From positions 6,027,259 to 6,091,258 of the forward strand of contig LR746266.1 in assembly GCA_902729315.2 (NCBI GenBank): a DNA stretch of 64,000 nucleotides, written 5' to 3'. This DNA is from Spirodela intermedia. Taxonomy: Eukaryota; Streptophyta; Magnoliopsida; Alismatales; Araceae. Every line of letters starts with the position of its first letter. Positions within the stretch are counted from its first letter, which is position 1. A program made the translations under genes and the position numbers. A model generated the notes under the pieces. The model did not search any database. It saw only the letters and a program-made list of their open reading frames with translations, and was not told the DNA's origin. Below are positions 11,800 through 23,173 of the stretch, one piece after another.

Positions 11800-13932
11800 A
11801 TGGGGTCGGAATTCGTCGCGACCATCGCGGCGCTGCTCCAGAAATGCGCCGCCGCCGCCACGGAGGGCTCTTCCGCCGTGAAGGAAGCCCTCAGGATGGC
11901 CCGCCGGATCCATGCCGTCGTTGTCGTCACCGCTCCCCGCCACCAGTCTCCGTTCCTGCTCAACAATTTCATCTCCACGTATGGCAAGTGCGGCGCCGTG
12001 CTGGACGCCCGCAGGATGTTCGACGTAATGCCACAAAGGAGCCGCGTCTCCTACAATGCCCTCATCTCGGCCTTCTCCCGAGACCCTGCCCACGCCCCGA
12101 ACGCCCTGCAGCTCCTCCCGGCCATGGCCTCCGCTGGCCTGCGGCCGAACTCTTCCACTCTATCGAGCCTCTTGCAGGCTTCATCCTGCATTGCTGATCA
12201 GAGCCTCGGCGCCATGCTCCACACGCAGGCCGTTATCTGTGGATTCTCGTCTGATATTCGCGTCCAGACTGCGCTGCTCGTCATGTATTCGACCTGTGGC
12301 TGCAGTGAAGGCCCCAACAGGATCTTCGGAGAGATGGGCGAACGAGACGCCGTCGCCTGGAACTCCATCATTCTCGCCCAAGTGAAGCAGGCCGACGCCC
12401 ACGGGGGATTGCGGCTCTTCGTCAGCATGCTGAGGACGGGCGTGCCGCCGACGGGCTTCACCTTCTGTATCGCCATAAAAGCTTGCAGAAGGTCCGGGGA
12501 AGAGAGAGCTGGAGAAGCCATCCACGGGCAGATATTGAAGGCCGGTTCCCCAGACGATCTCCGGCTCCACAATGCGGTGCTGGACATGTACGCCAGCTGG
12601 GGGGATCTGTCGTCCGCAAGCTCCATTTTCAGGGAGAACCAGAGGCGGGACTTGGTCTCCTGGAACTCGATGCTTGCCGGATTCTCTGATTCAGGCGACG
12701 CGGACAAGGCATGGGATCTGTTCATGGAGTTGCGGGCTTCCCCGGAAGGGCTGGCCTCGGACGAGTACACCTTCGCCGCTGTCGTCTCCGCCACCGCAGC
12801 GCTGCCCGCAGTGATCTGCGGGAAGCCGCTCCACGCGCTCGTAATCAGATCTGGGCTGGAATGCAGTGTCTTCGTGGGGAGCACACTCCTGGACATGTAC
12901 TTCAAGACCCGAGAACCGGGATCTGCCCGGAGGCTGTTCGAGGTAATTACTCACAAGGACGTGGTGCTGTGGACGGATATGATCGTCGGCCACGGAAGGT
13001 CGGGGGAAAGCGAAGCCGCCGTGAGCTACCTCGGCAAGATGCTAGCGGAGGGCCACGCCTTGGACAGCTTCTCTCTCTGCAGCTCCCTGAACTCGTCTGC
13101 GGACCTCGCGGCGCTGAAGCAGGGAGAGGCCATCCACTCCATGGCGATGAAGACGGGGCACGAAGCAGAAATGTGCGTCTGCGGTAGCCTGGTGGACATG
13201 TACGCGAAGAATGGCGCCCTCGGGGCTGCGGCGTCCGTCTTCCATGGGGCTGCCGACCCCGACCTGAAGTCCTGGAATGCGATGCTCGGAGGGCACGGCC
13301 ACCATGGCAACACCGAGCAGGCCTTCGAACTCTTCGAGAGGATGATGAAACAGGGGACGGGGCCGGACCAGGTCACCTTCCTCTCGCTACTCTCCGCCTG
13401 TGACCACCGCGGCTTGGTCGAGAGAGGAAGACTGTTCTGGGGAGACATGCTGGATGCCGGCTTCGTCCCGGGCCCCAAGCACTACGCTTGCATGGCGAGC
13501 CTCTTGAGCCGGGCTGGGCTTCTGCAAGAAGCGGAGGAGCTGATCCTGGCCTCTCCATTTGCTGGTACCCTGGCCGAGCTATGGCGGAACTTGCTCAGTT
13601 CATGTGTGATCTTCAGAGATTTGCAGAGGGGCATCCGTGCGGCGAATTGGGCTCTGATGCTATGCCCGGACGACGGCGCGACCCACATCTTGCTGTCAAA
13701 TCTCTACGCCTCCGTAGGGAGATGGGAGGCCGTGGCCGAGACAAGAAGAAGGATCCGAGGGCTTGCGCTGGAGAAGGACCCTGGTCTGAGCTGGATCGAG
13801 ATCGCCGGCGAGGTTTTTGTGTTCTCAGCTAACGATGAATCCCACTCCCTGGCGGACGACACCCGGGCAGAGTTACAGAGACTCGTGGGAAATCTGAAAG
13901 AATGGCAAACATCTGAATCGGCCCTGACCTGA
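11800..13932 (+). CDS. PLS-class pentatricopeptide repeat protein (E-type end)
   Basis: An intronless 710-aa PPR protein. These proteins bind single RNA strands, usually in mitochondria or plastids, and direct editing, splicing or stability. About fourteen P/L/S repeats run from residue ~45 to ~600, with signatures such as NNFISTYGKCGAV, MPQRSRVSYNALISAF, LLVMYSTCG, WNSMLAGFSDSGD, VDMYAKNGALGAA and WNAMLGGHGHHGN. The C-terminus has E/E+-type motifs (LLSNLYASVGRWEAVAETRR, then PGLSWIEIAGEVFVF) and stops before any DYW deaminase domain, so it would need a partner for editing. It resembles Arabidopsis At3g50420, though this is from memory. The start ATG at 11800 precedes a Leu/Ala-rich segment that could be a targeting peptide. 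Codons are strongly GC-rich at third positions, unlike Lines next door. Confidence 0.96.
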   Translation: MGSEFVATIAALLQKCAAAATEGSSAVKEALRMARRIHAVVVVTAPRHQSPFLLNNFISTYGKCGAVLDARRMFDVMPQRSRVSYNALISAFSRDPAHAPNALQLLPAMASAGLRPNSSTLSSLLQASSCIADQSLGAMLHTQAVICGFSSDIRVQTALLVMYSTCGCSEGPNRIFGEMGERDAVAWNSIILAQVKQADAHGGLRLFVSMLRTGVPPTGFTFCIAIKACRRSGEERAGEAIHGQILKAGSPDDLRLHNAVLDMYASWGDLSSASSIFRENQRRDLVSWNSMLAGFSDSGDADKAWDLFMELRASPEGLASDEYTFAAVVSATAALPAVICGKPLHALVIRSGLECSVFVGSTLLDMYFKTREPGSARRLFEVITHKDVVLWTDMIVGHGRSGESEAAVSYLGKMLAEGHALDSFSLCSSLNSSADLAALKQGEAIHSMAMKTGHEAEMCVCGSLVDMYAKNGALGAAASVFHGAADPDLKSWNAMLGGHGHHGNTEQAFELFERMMKQGTGPDQVTFLSLLSACDHRGLVERGRLFWGDMLDAGFVPGPKHYACMASLLSRAGLLQEAEELILASPFAGTLAELWRNLLSSCVIFRDLQRGIRAANWALMLCPDDGATHILLSNLYASVGRWEAVAETRRRIRGLALEKDPGLSWIEIAGEVFVFSANDESHSLADDTRAELQRLVGNLKEWQTSESALT

Positions 13933-14879
13933 AGAGCTCCGCTCCGCTCTGCCCACCCGGATCACGCGACGAGCAGACGATTAGAGATTACGTTTCAGGA
14001 TTCTGCTGATGACGGGAGGACCGAAGAAGCAATCATCGAGTGACCTTGCCGGAGAGACCTCCCTCGTTCCTTTCTATCTTCTTCTGGCGGATATGGATGC
14101 GCAGCGAATCGACAGCGTGCTCCGGCGACCAGTTCATCGAACCAGTGGATCCATTTCATAAGCTGGTCCGAGGGAGGATGAAGTTTTTGGTCTGTTCGGG
14201 GCGCAGGAAGAACGACGTCGGAGAGGGAAACCCATGCGACGAGGACTTGCCGGAGCTTCACCTCGGCGTATTGCCCAGCCTTAGCGACGACCCTTTTGGC
14301 CAAATTATCGCCGAGATCGGACCAGGAAAGTCAACGGCAAGTTCTTCGGGGCTCAGTTGTCCGGCATGCATATATACGTACAGTCCATGCACATGCACGT
14401 AGAAAAAATGAGGCGTCGCCGTAGGGGCGAAGACTTAAAATCAAATAGCCATCAAGAAGAGCGAGCTGGCTGCATTCTCGACCAAGATACGGTCACCGCC
14501 CTCAAATGAGGAACAACACGGTTTGTGATTCCATCAGCAGAGGACCGTTTAACCAAGTGAGGTAAGACCATCGCGGCTCGCCGGCGAGTTAGCAGAATAT
14601 CGGCGAGATGGGGATCTAGATGGGCCTCCAATGGCTAATAGTGGGCCGCTACCAATGAAGCCCAGATCCATGCTCGCCACTAATAAGCGACTGGCTTGAG
14701 GGGCCGCCACCCGAGATGCTCCACCCATCGAATTTCATCCTGGCCGTCGATAATCAACGTTCTCAAAAAACAGAAAAGAGGAATACACCGGATATTCGAC
14801 ACTAGAACACTACCCCCGATATTCACTCTATTCACGGAAACGCCACCCGGACCAAGCAGTCAGCTTCCTGCCCGTTCCT
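13933..14879. other. intergenic between the PPR and Dof genes (tail to tail)
   Basis: Short open frames here show no recognisable family and no codon pattern. GGGCC/GGCCC motifs cluster at 14615-14670. It probably contains the 3' UTRs of both convergent genes. Confidence 0.5.
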
Positions 14880-15749
14880 CTACTGTACTCTCTTCCCGCG
14901 CGTCGCCGGGACGGCGAGATCCGGCCACCCGCAATAGTCGCCGCCGTCGTCCCTCACGAGCTCGGACTCGCCGGCGACGACTCGCCAGGCGTCGTGCTCT
15001 CCGCCGCCGCGGTCGCTCATGCCCGCATTGTTGCCGCCGCCGCCGCCGGCGATGGCGCCGTCATCGTCCTCGAAGAAGGGCCACGCAGACGCCACCTTCC
15101 CCGTGCTGAACCCCATCTCGTCAACGATGTCGGCGGCGCCACCGCCACCGCCACCGCCGAGCCCCAAGCCAAGGGCATACCCGTCGTGCCCCCCGAGAAA
15201 TGGGTCCCCCAGTGCAAGGAAACCTGCCGGCAGAGGCTCCCCCAGCACCGACTCAAAGCACCGGACGGCATCGATGGGGCCACCAGGCTCGTCAGATCCG
15301 TCGGTCTCAAACTTGGCCACAGAGAGCGCCGCCGGGGCCGAGACGGATGCCAGCGAGTCGAGCGGTGGGGACGTCGAGCAGGAAGACGAGGGCGACGAAG
15401 CGGCGGAGGCCGGAGCAGTAGCGGATCGGCGGCGTAGGGACTTAGGCGGAGACGAAATGGGGCGGTCGGGTGAAACCTGCGCCTTGCTCTGCTGCGGGGC
15501 GGCGGCCCTGCGGGTGGAGCCGCCGACGGGAACGTTGCGGAGGGAGCCCCCGACTGTCCAGTACCGGCGGCAGGCCTTGCAGAAGTGCCGGGGCTGGGCG
15601 AGGTTGTAGTTGTTGTAGTAGCAGAACTTGGTGTTCTGGGAGCCACACCGCGGGCACCTCTCCGCCTCGCCGCCGCATGCCGACAGTTCCGCCCCAGCCG
15701 CAATCCCTCTCTCTCGCCCGTCCGATGAGACCCTCGCGTTACCGTCCAT
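14880..15749 (-). CDS. Dof zinc-finger transcription factor
   Basis: A nuclear DNA-binding protein of the plant-specific Dof family, which recognises AAAG cores. A single exon encodes 289 aa. The CX2C-X21-CX2C zinc finger has Cys at 32, 35, 57 and 60, and is surrounded by the invariant [22 protein letters not shown] and NVPVGG blocks. Downstream come a Ser/Ala-rich linker, Gly-rich tracts (about residues 200-215 and 250-260) and a Trp-containing acidic stretch ([12 protein letters not shown]), probably for activation. The ATG at 15749 is the only one upstream of the finger in frame. A CT-rich leader and a TATA-like box sit just upstream. Target genes cannot be deduced. Confidence 0.97.
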   Translation of the reverse strand: MDGNARVSSDGRERGIAAGAELSACGGEAERCPRCGSQNTKFCYYNNYNLAQPRHFCKACRRYWTVGGSLRNVPVGGSTRRAAAPQQSKAQVSPDRPISSPPKSLRRRSATAPASAASSPSSSCSTSPPLDSLASVSAPAALSVAKFETDGSDEPGGPIDAVRCFESVLGEPLPAGFLALGDPFLGGHDGYALGLGLGGGGGGGAADIVDEMGFSTGKVASAWPFFEDDDGAIAGGGGGNNAGMSDRGGGEHDAWRVVAGESELVRDDGGDYCGWPDLAVPATRGKRVQ

Positions 15750-15807
15750 CTCTCCTTCCCCCCGCCCTCTCTCTCTCTCTCTCTACCTTCTCTCCTTCCC
15801 CCCGCCA

Positions 15808-15814
15808 TTATATA
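15808..15814 (-). promoter_or_regulatory. TATA-like box of the Dof gene
   Basis: TATATAA on the minus strand lies 59 bp upstream of the Dof ATG. It would place the transcription start about 25-30 bp downstream, inside the CT-rich run at 15764-15800, giving a very short 5' UTR. Confidence 0.45.
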
Positions 15815-17118
15815 CACGCCCCTCCTAGGGGCAGAGAGTTGAGCAGAGAGAGAGGGGGGTGGGGAGGCCGGGCTGTCCGACCAGTAGGGTTCGTACGGGG
15901 TACTAGGCCCATCGCAGACCGTACAAGGTGCGATATTTGGACGGACGCGCCGGAGAAGTAGCTCTCTCTGCAAGTGGACTTGAACTTCTGCGGGGTAATA
16001 AAGCCCTATTTGAATCCACCGCCTGGCGGAGGGAAGAGCCAGCAGAGGAAGGGGGAAGAGGAGCAGATGCCCTGCCGGCCCCGCCGAGCCAGCCAGCGTC
16101 GTCGCTTCCCCGGAAGGAGGCGCCGCCGGCAAGGGAGCGGGGGCCTGATCTCGACGTGGGCGGCGGCAGCATTCCCGGCGCGGCACTGGAAGTTGTGGCA
16201 ACCATAATTGAGCCTACAATAGAGGCCGAGGAGGAGGGGGGCGGTTCGGGCCGGGGACGACGACGAAGACGGCGGCGCCGCCGCCGCCACAGGCGCGGCC
16301 GGTGGAGTGGGTCATGGTCACATCGTAACCCTTCCTCCTCTGTCGCTCGCCAGTCTCCTCACCTGTCGTCGTCGTCGTCGGGGTCGCCATCTGTGCAGTA
16401 TCTGACAGAATCTCTCTGCCGCTCCACCCTGCTCAACAGCGCCAGTCTCTCTCAATCTCCGCAGACAACCTCCGCGCCATCTCCGGCCGTCAGAGCCGAC
16501 AAAGACCGGAGCGGTAACTCTGCGGAAGAGAAGGGATGGTAGGGCCTAGGGAGGGAGGGTTCGGTGCAGGGCGGCGTGAGAGAGGGCCAGCGCCGAGCAG
16601 CCAGCGGCCGAGGAGGAGATTTGGAGAGATCTGCCTGCCTCCCCTCTCCCCAGGCAACCAAACAAAACCCACCGCCACCGACCGTGCGGGTCACTATTCT
16701 TCACGCCGCCGCCGGAGAGGACAGGACGTGAAGAGGACGGGGACGACGGAGGGTGGAGATCGAATCCCCTGTTCACGGCGGCGACGAGTAGCCGTACTGC
16801 TGCCCTCCCGGTCAGAGCTACAGGGAACCGTTGAACGTCCGAGACCAATCAGGACGGCTTATATTCGTCTTCTCGGTCTACTCATAGAAAACAGTATACG
16901 CATATAAAGCATGACTGATCAGTGTAAAACTGGTGATTATCTAACACGAGAGCAAGAGGAACAACGGGTTGACCGTACAAGATAAGCATGAACCCGATCG
17001 AGCGATTCATCTTCATCAAATCGGAATGTTGAGAAGTCGCACCTTATAATTTGGCGGCAGGTCAACGGGGTGAGAGGGGGGGGTGGTTATGTACAGGAAA
17101 ACTAAGAGTGAGGAACCT
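15815..17118. other. intergenic between the Dof start and FAM114 stop
   Basis: GC-rich, with simple GCC/CGG/GAC runs (for example 16245-16300 and 16360-16385). Several long frames are open on both strands, but they are low-complexity Arg/Pro/Ser stretches in a GC-rich region and match no family. I see no gene that I can support. It includes the Dof promoter and the FAM114 3' UTR. Confidence 0.5.
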
Positions 17119-20100
17119 TCAAGCGGCGGGCATGGAAGTGGAGAGGACCACGTAAGCCAGGTACTGGAGGGCGTCCTGGATCTTGTCCAAGGCGCTGCTC
17201 TGGCCGGCGCGGAGGAGCTCGGAGACCGCCTGGGCTTTCTCCTGGACCGCCGCCGGCTCATCGGCGGCGTCGCTAGCGTCCGCCGCAGCGCCTTTTGTCG
17301 CCGCCAGGCAGGCTTCAATTATGTCCGAGATACCTGAGAGCGCAGCGGCCAGGAAATATCAGAAAAATGATCCAGAGTAATTCCTAATGTATTGAAGGCG
17401 CCATGCAGGACAGACCAAGTCTTGTGCATCAGGTGCATGTGAGTTTCTATGAGAGATGAATACTTCAGTTTAGTCAGCCTTGGGAGCAACCCAGTTGACT
17501 TGCCGTGAAATTGGGCGAGTCAACTGGGTTCTTATGTGCTTCCGTGACCCATCACTCCTCTCTTTCGCACATAAAAATTAGCCTGCAACATTAAGCTAAA
17601 GACTTCTATGAAACCACATCCTCAATGAACAGATATAGCCTTGCAGCCGTGCTTCTTCCATAACTCACGGATTGTCCATGACCTCAATTTTTCTTGATAA
17701 TGTATAGGCATAATATGACCTGATGTGTTTTTCTAATAATTATTTCGCGACGAAACTAAAAATTCTCACTCCAATTTACTCTTTATGACGGCAAAAATAA
17801 AGTAACCCATGAGCAACTCCAAGCGTGTAACTCATTATTTTATGTCGCAGTAACTCAATATATTATAATTCGGACAAAGCTATTAGTTTCCACTCCCAAC
17901 AGATCGTTCTTCTCCGATCCCAGCTTCCATCACTAATACCCACGCTCATATCAGTAAATGCATAATGCACAGTGCATTTTGCTCAAGAATAAACCAATTC
18001 TTGCTGCATATTTTTTTCTCAGACCAATGTTAATTTTTTATCAAGATGGATACCTATAAGAGTTTTAGGAGGTTGCTGCTTAGCATTTGACTCGAGAAAG
18101 TTCCTTGTATAGTAAAACACATGGACTGGACTTCTTCAGATAAATTTCATGTAATTCGGATTTAAAAAGCAAAAAAAATACTTGCAAGAGTTATTTCTAG
18201 TCTTATTTTATCAGAGAAAATGCAACCAAACAACTTCACCCAACAAAGAAAAAAAACAGGCATATTAAAGATGAGAAAATAAAAAAATAAATAGCCTTTT
18301 TCTTCTCATCTAGCAGTAAGAGATTGACAGAGGCTGCAAATGAAAGCTCAGACGAGAATGATGCGACAAGTTTTCCACATAGGAACCGATAGTTCGCCAA
18401 ACGCACCTGTGATAAAACTCTTGGAAACTGCCTCCACGTCTCCAGTCATTGATTGTGCCCTGGACCTGATGATTTTCGCTTTCAACACAGAATCCTCGGG
18501 CCAGTCTATGTTGACGGCGTCCTCCTGCTCTTTGTCTGGTGAATTATTGCCATTGGAGATCACGGACTTGCCCAGCGTCAAAAGTTGAGATACAGCAAAG
18601 CAGCAGAGTTCTGAGAGCCTCTGTATGACAAACCAAAAAAAAAACTATGAAATTAGGTTGCCTTCACAAGGTCATTCATGTACTAAACCTAGAATCGTAT
18701 TCCCTGTCATCATTATCCTAATCAAATCAGACCCTCGATCCTACCCAAAGATACCACGCACAGACATCGAAAAATATGAGCAGTAAAAACAATGTTTACA
18801 TCAATTTACATACATGAACGCCCTCTGAGTGGATCGTCTCAAGTCTATCAGCAGTCTTTTGAATTATTTCATTTGTAGCAAGGCCCCCAAGGGTAGCAGT
18901 AAACCTGATAAACATCAATCTTTAGTTGCATCCTAAAGTCGCATGGAAACAGTGTGACATAAACTAGAAAGAGAAAAAATCTACTACAGCACATTGGACA
19001 GCAAAACAGATGCCATGAAGATTTTATGCCCAAACAGCACAACTTATCTGAAGCATGATTAACAGCAGGAATATACACCATAAAATACTGACAATGAAGC
19101 ACCCTACACGATCATCATGAAGATATGCTAACTAATAACATAATGACTCTTTAATTGTTAAATAAAACCGTTGAAGAGTATATGGTATTACCCCGCAGCC
19201 ACCTCAGCGGCCCTGCTGACGCTAGAATCACGCAAGTCCTTCATCTCATTGCTATTTCCATTCTCTGTGTTTTCAATTTTCTTCCCTTTCTCGGCATCCA
19301 CACTTTCCTCAATTTCAGTATCCAACCTAAAAGTCTGCTGTATCTGTTTAAGTTTGCTATCATAGAGTGACTTTTGTTCAGACAATAATTTTGCTTTCTT
19401 GCGGTTAAACAGCAAAGCGTAGTGGTTTGATAGAGCCTCCAATTCCTGATTCCAGAATAATTTCAAAAGTCTTAGATTCCATACTTGATCGCGTAAGACG
19501 GATGTAAATTGAAAGAAGAAAGAGTAAAACCTCCAGATACTCTGGACCGCCATAAATATAGAAGCATCTGTCGAATGTGACCTCCTCAAACTGCTCATCT
19601 ACTAGTTGATCAGTCTCACGTGGATCCTTTTCAGTATCAAGACCTGTCTCTGAAATAAGGAGTTCCATGGTTTCTTTCCCCACCCGTTCCAAAACTTGAA
19701 AGCCCTTTGCAGTGAATGTCTTTCCCGACTGTTATAAAAAACAACGGCAATTGAAGGCTCTACAATTCACAATATATCTAAATGCTGATCGAAATACATA
19801 CCTCTATAATCGGAGCAAGAGAACTAGCATTTGCTGGCAGGTCGCCTATAGAATCTGCTATATTTACAGCAGAATGCTCTAATCTGCAATGTGCAATATT
19901 AAACATACATAAAATGTCTATAAACTTGAGAATCTATCCTATCAAAAGAGAAAGCTTCGGAATCAAAAAATTCAAAATTCTAAACGACAGTAGAACTTAA
20001 ATCTGAAGTACATAGCCATCCATAATGTAATATGCAACATAAATTTCAAACATCAAGCTCTAAACGAAAATCGAGATGGCAACAACATAATGGCATCTGG

Positions 20101-22158
20101 TATATGGTTACTTGCTACAGGAAGGTGCTCATGCATGACGCCCCTATGAGTATTGTAGCGAGGTGTGGCCTGAGGTCTTACAAGTCTGGAGTTGAAACTT
20201 CATAGGGGCTGTAACCACATGAGCTTTTAGAAAGACACTGATCGGCACTCATCTTGAATTTCACGAAGTGGCAAAGACCTGATTTCGAAGTTGGATTAAA
20301 AGGCGTCCTCAAGTTCGACTCTCAGTGTGAGCCGGTGGGTTAGATTATTGAGCAGTGAAATTAATGCTGATAATTGCCAACAACTCTTCTACAAGCATAA
20401 AGCTATTTTTTAATAGCAGATGGTCAAGCAAGCAAAAGGAAAAAGAGTAATCTCTACACACAACTCAAGTTTTGGCTTAATGGTTCAGACTTCATATTCA
20501 AAACAGTGGATTAGTTCGTATTTTTACCAGTCTAAAACCAACGTTGATTCCTAAAACTAAAGCACAAAATATCAAAATCAACTTGTCATATTCGACAGTA
20601 GTGGAATTTCGACCAGTACTTTGGAAAGCACTTTGGTACAATAAACAAAGCTACCAGTTTAGGAGTCTTTGATGTTAACGAAATATAGGATTCTTTGATG
20701 GGTTACTGTTTCACACAAACCCCTTATCACCTCTATAGATGAATTTTTTTTATTAATTGAGCCGATGTAGGACCAAATAATGAACAAAGCATTCATGGAA
20801 TATCATGAAATTGCGAGCGCAATAAATAGTTAACAACTTACAATTTCACACACCTCCCCCCCCCGTTCTCCAAGAAGGTGCTTACTTTTGTTTAGGTAGA
20901 TAAGCATAAGATCAAATAATATAATAATCATTCTTCAAACAAAGTGAACCAGAGGGCATAATAAAAATACTTAAGCATCTGTTAAGTGGTGAAAACCATA
21001 CCTTTGCACCAAGGTTGAGCCCCCTTTCCAAGCATTACCAAGTACATTCCACGCACCAGATGCAAGGCTTTCCATGGAATTATCAAGGACCTTCAGTCCC
21101 TGCACAAGGTAATTACCAGGTTGTAAAAATAGCAGGAAAAAATAAGCCAAAATAAGTCTTGCAACATGGCTTTAGCAACCTTGACTGTGGCTGATTATGC
21201 ATAGGCATATATCCGGTATTTGGCCTGCTGATTAGAACCTAATCTCATGGGTACGAAAAGATAATAACCAATAATAGAACCGCATCACAGTGCAAGGATG
21301 AAAGGACACATACACCGAGACCATCTGTGACCTACTGCACATTTTACTCACCTGACCAAGTAGTGTATCATCACTTGCTTTCTCCAGGCGATCAAGAGCA
21401 GACTTGCGCATCCTATCACGTTCGTCCTCCTCTGTTTTCACCTCGCCAGAAACCTTCTCAGAGGAACCTTCTTCCTCAACAGACTCTGACTCAGGAACAG
21501 TTTGCAATTCCGAGATACCTTTAGCTGCACTCTTGGCAACCTCAACAGCCTGATGCGACACGACAGTCAATCAATGAGAAAGCTCAATTCCAATCAAAAA
21601 ATCCATTTTTTACAAGCAGCATAAGACATGAGAATCGTAAATCCATAAACGAAAACGTTCAGATCTCCACCATTTCTGCATTAAAATGCAATTGCTTAGG
21701 ACTCCGGCAATGAAATAAGGAAATTTCTATGAGACACGAAGCCCCTAATGAGCGGGCACTCCTAAACCTAGGGTAGAGATTGGAAACACACAAATGAACA
21801 AATTAAAACCTTCATCATTTCGAGCACCGGGATACGATTTTTGGGACCCCGGAAATGTAAAGGGGGAAGATAAGACACGAGGCCTCCTAGAAGCTTCAAC
21901 TCTTAACCCTAGACTACAGACTGGAAACACCCAAATGAACACACTTTAAGCAAACAGAAGAGGAAAAAACAAGAAAAAAAATGGATGATGATGAAAAAAA
22001 CGCACACTCCGAGAGATTTCTTCCGCCGCCTTCTGGAGGTCTGAAAATACAGACAATGAGGAGAAACCCCATCCACCCCAGCCTCCTCCTCCTCCACCAC
22101 CTCCGCCTCCGCTAGGCTCCACCGCCTTCTCCGGCTGATTCAGCTTTTCTTCCTCCAT
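17119..22158 (-). CDS. FAM114-family protein (DUF719)
   Basis: Nine exons on the minus strand: 22158-22006, 21549-21352, 21099-21002, 19883-19802, 19728-19531, 19445-19192, 18904-18814, 18620-18407 and 17333-17119, giving 500 aa. Animal FAM114A1/A2 are associated with the Golgi and vesicle traffic; the plant role is not established. Visible features are a poly-Gly stretch (residues ~19-27), the family's GWGGWGFSSLSVFSDLQKAA block, an amphipathic AAKGISELQ helix, an acidic ESESVEEEGSSEKV linker and the GLKVLDNSMESLASGAWNVLG block. A central coiled-coil-like region (LEALSNHYALLFNRKKAK) and a long helical C-terminus ending in STSMPAA follow. It has no transmembrane segment or catalytic motif. 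It is divergent from the sorting nexin gene, 1.0 kb away. The intron 19884-21001 carries a possible SINE. Confidence 0.93.
20125..20345. repeat. possible tRNA-derived SINE in FAM114 intron
   Basis: A Pol III-like A box (TGGCCTGAGG near 20166) and B-box-like motif (GGAGTTGAAAC near 20188) are followed by a second GTTCGACTC near 20312. A perfect 9-bp inverted repeat, GCCCCTATG (20140-20148) and CATAGGGGC (20201-20209), frames the first part. The A-B spacing is shorter than in a tRNA, so the call is tentative. Confidence 0.3.
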
Positions 22159-23173
22159 CCAATCCAGACCCCGAGATGCGGGATCCGCTTCTCCCTAGGT
22201 TCCCACCGCCGCGGAGATCCCCCCTTCACGACGGCAGCTGTAACAGCGAGGAGCCTGACTGACGCTGGGGCTTGTAACTAACTGCCCCCTTTTTTTGCTT
22301 CCAACTAAATGCATTTCGATTCATCAGGTAAACTCACCCGCGGATCACCCTATCAGCTCCGGACCGGAGATTCCCAGGTTATGACCCGGAGGCGGTTGGG
22401 CCGGGTCCAGTGGAATCTCCTGAGCCACGTGGCTGAGTTCGTGTCACACTCCCTCCCCAAGTCATCGTTTGGACTTCCTCCCTGGTAAAGGAAACCATCT
22501 GCGATGACGTAGGATCGACCAGGTTTCCCAGTAACCACGTCGGTGGATGACGTCACCGTTAGCCTTCCCGGGCACGGTTGAAGGATAAAAACGTTTCATG
22601 TTAAAAGGTCATGAGGAGCATGAGGTGAAAGATTTTCGTTTTATGCGCTCCCATTGCAGAAGACGTAGATTTTGCTAAGTTCCGGCGTGGTGATTGTGAA
22701 AAGCGTTTGCATTTTCTGCTCTGCGGCGCGGTGGCGCGGCCCCTTCGCGTGAGCGATCCTTCCCCTGCCCCGGTGGCTCCTCCTCAGCCGTCTTCCCTGA
22801 CCAGAAGAGCTCGAGACGCGGCGTTTACCAATAATTCACGGGTGGGCATTATCGCTGTCGCCCTCGTTCTCTCTCGCCATCGCTCGCACCCTCACGGTTG
22901 ATTACTTTCTCCGTGTCTCTTGTCGAAACCGCGGCGTTCTGCTGCTGGGGGATCAACGAGTTTCTCAAGAAAGGGGATCCCGTGAAGGTTCTGGCGAGGA
23001 TTTCTTGGAGGAATTGACCCTGGCACCCTTCCTGGTGGTCTCTGCAAGGGTGGATTTCGCTCTGTCAGAAGTCTGGTTTTCTCCCGGGTTTGAACCCGGG
23101 CGGAGCGGTAGGGTGGGGAAGGGAGACGTCTGAGGGTGGGGCGGGGCGCCCCTGCCCGCCGTTGTGCGGCAAG
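22159..23173. promoter_or_regulatory. divergent promoter region, FAM114 / sorting nexin
   Basis: This 1.0-kb stretch separates two start codons that point away from each other. It is GC-rich near 22700-22900 and 23090-23160, with GGCGCGGTGGCGCGGCC near 22725 and a GGGCGGAGCGG run near 23098. No coding frame with family similarity was found. Confidence 0.5.

Noticed and set aside
12198-12905. 235-codon open frame antisense to the PPR gene
   Set aside because: A shadow of GC-rich coding DNA on the other strand; no family similarity, and the sense frame is a clear PPR protein.
15017-16201. 394-codon frame on the minus strand overlapping the Dof gene
   Set aside because: Arg/Pro/Ser low-complexity translation in a frame offset from the real Dof frame and running into its promoter; no similarity.
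15928-16542. 204-codon plus-strand frame upstream of Dof
   Set aside because: GC-rich region with open frames on both strands and triplet runs; no recognisable domain.
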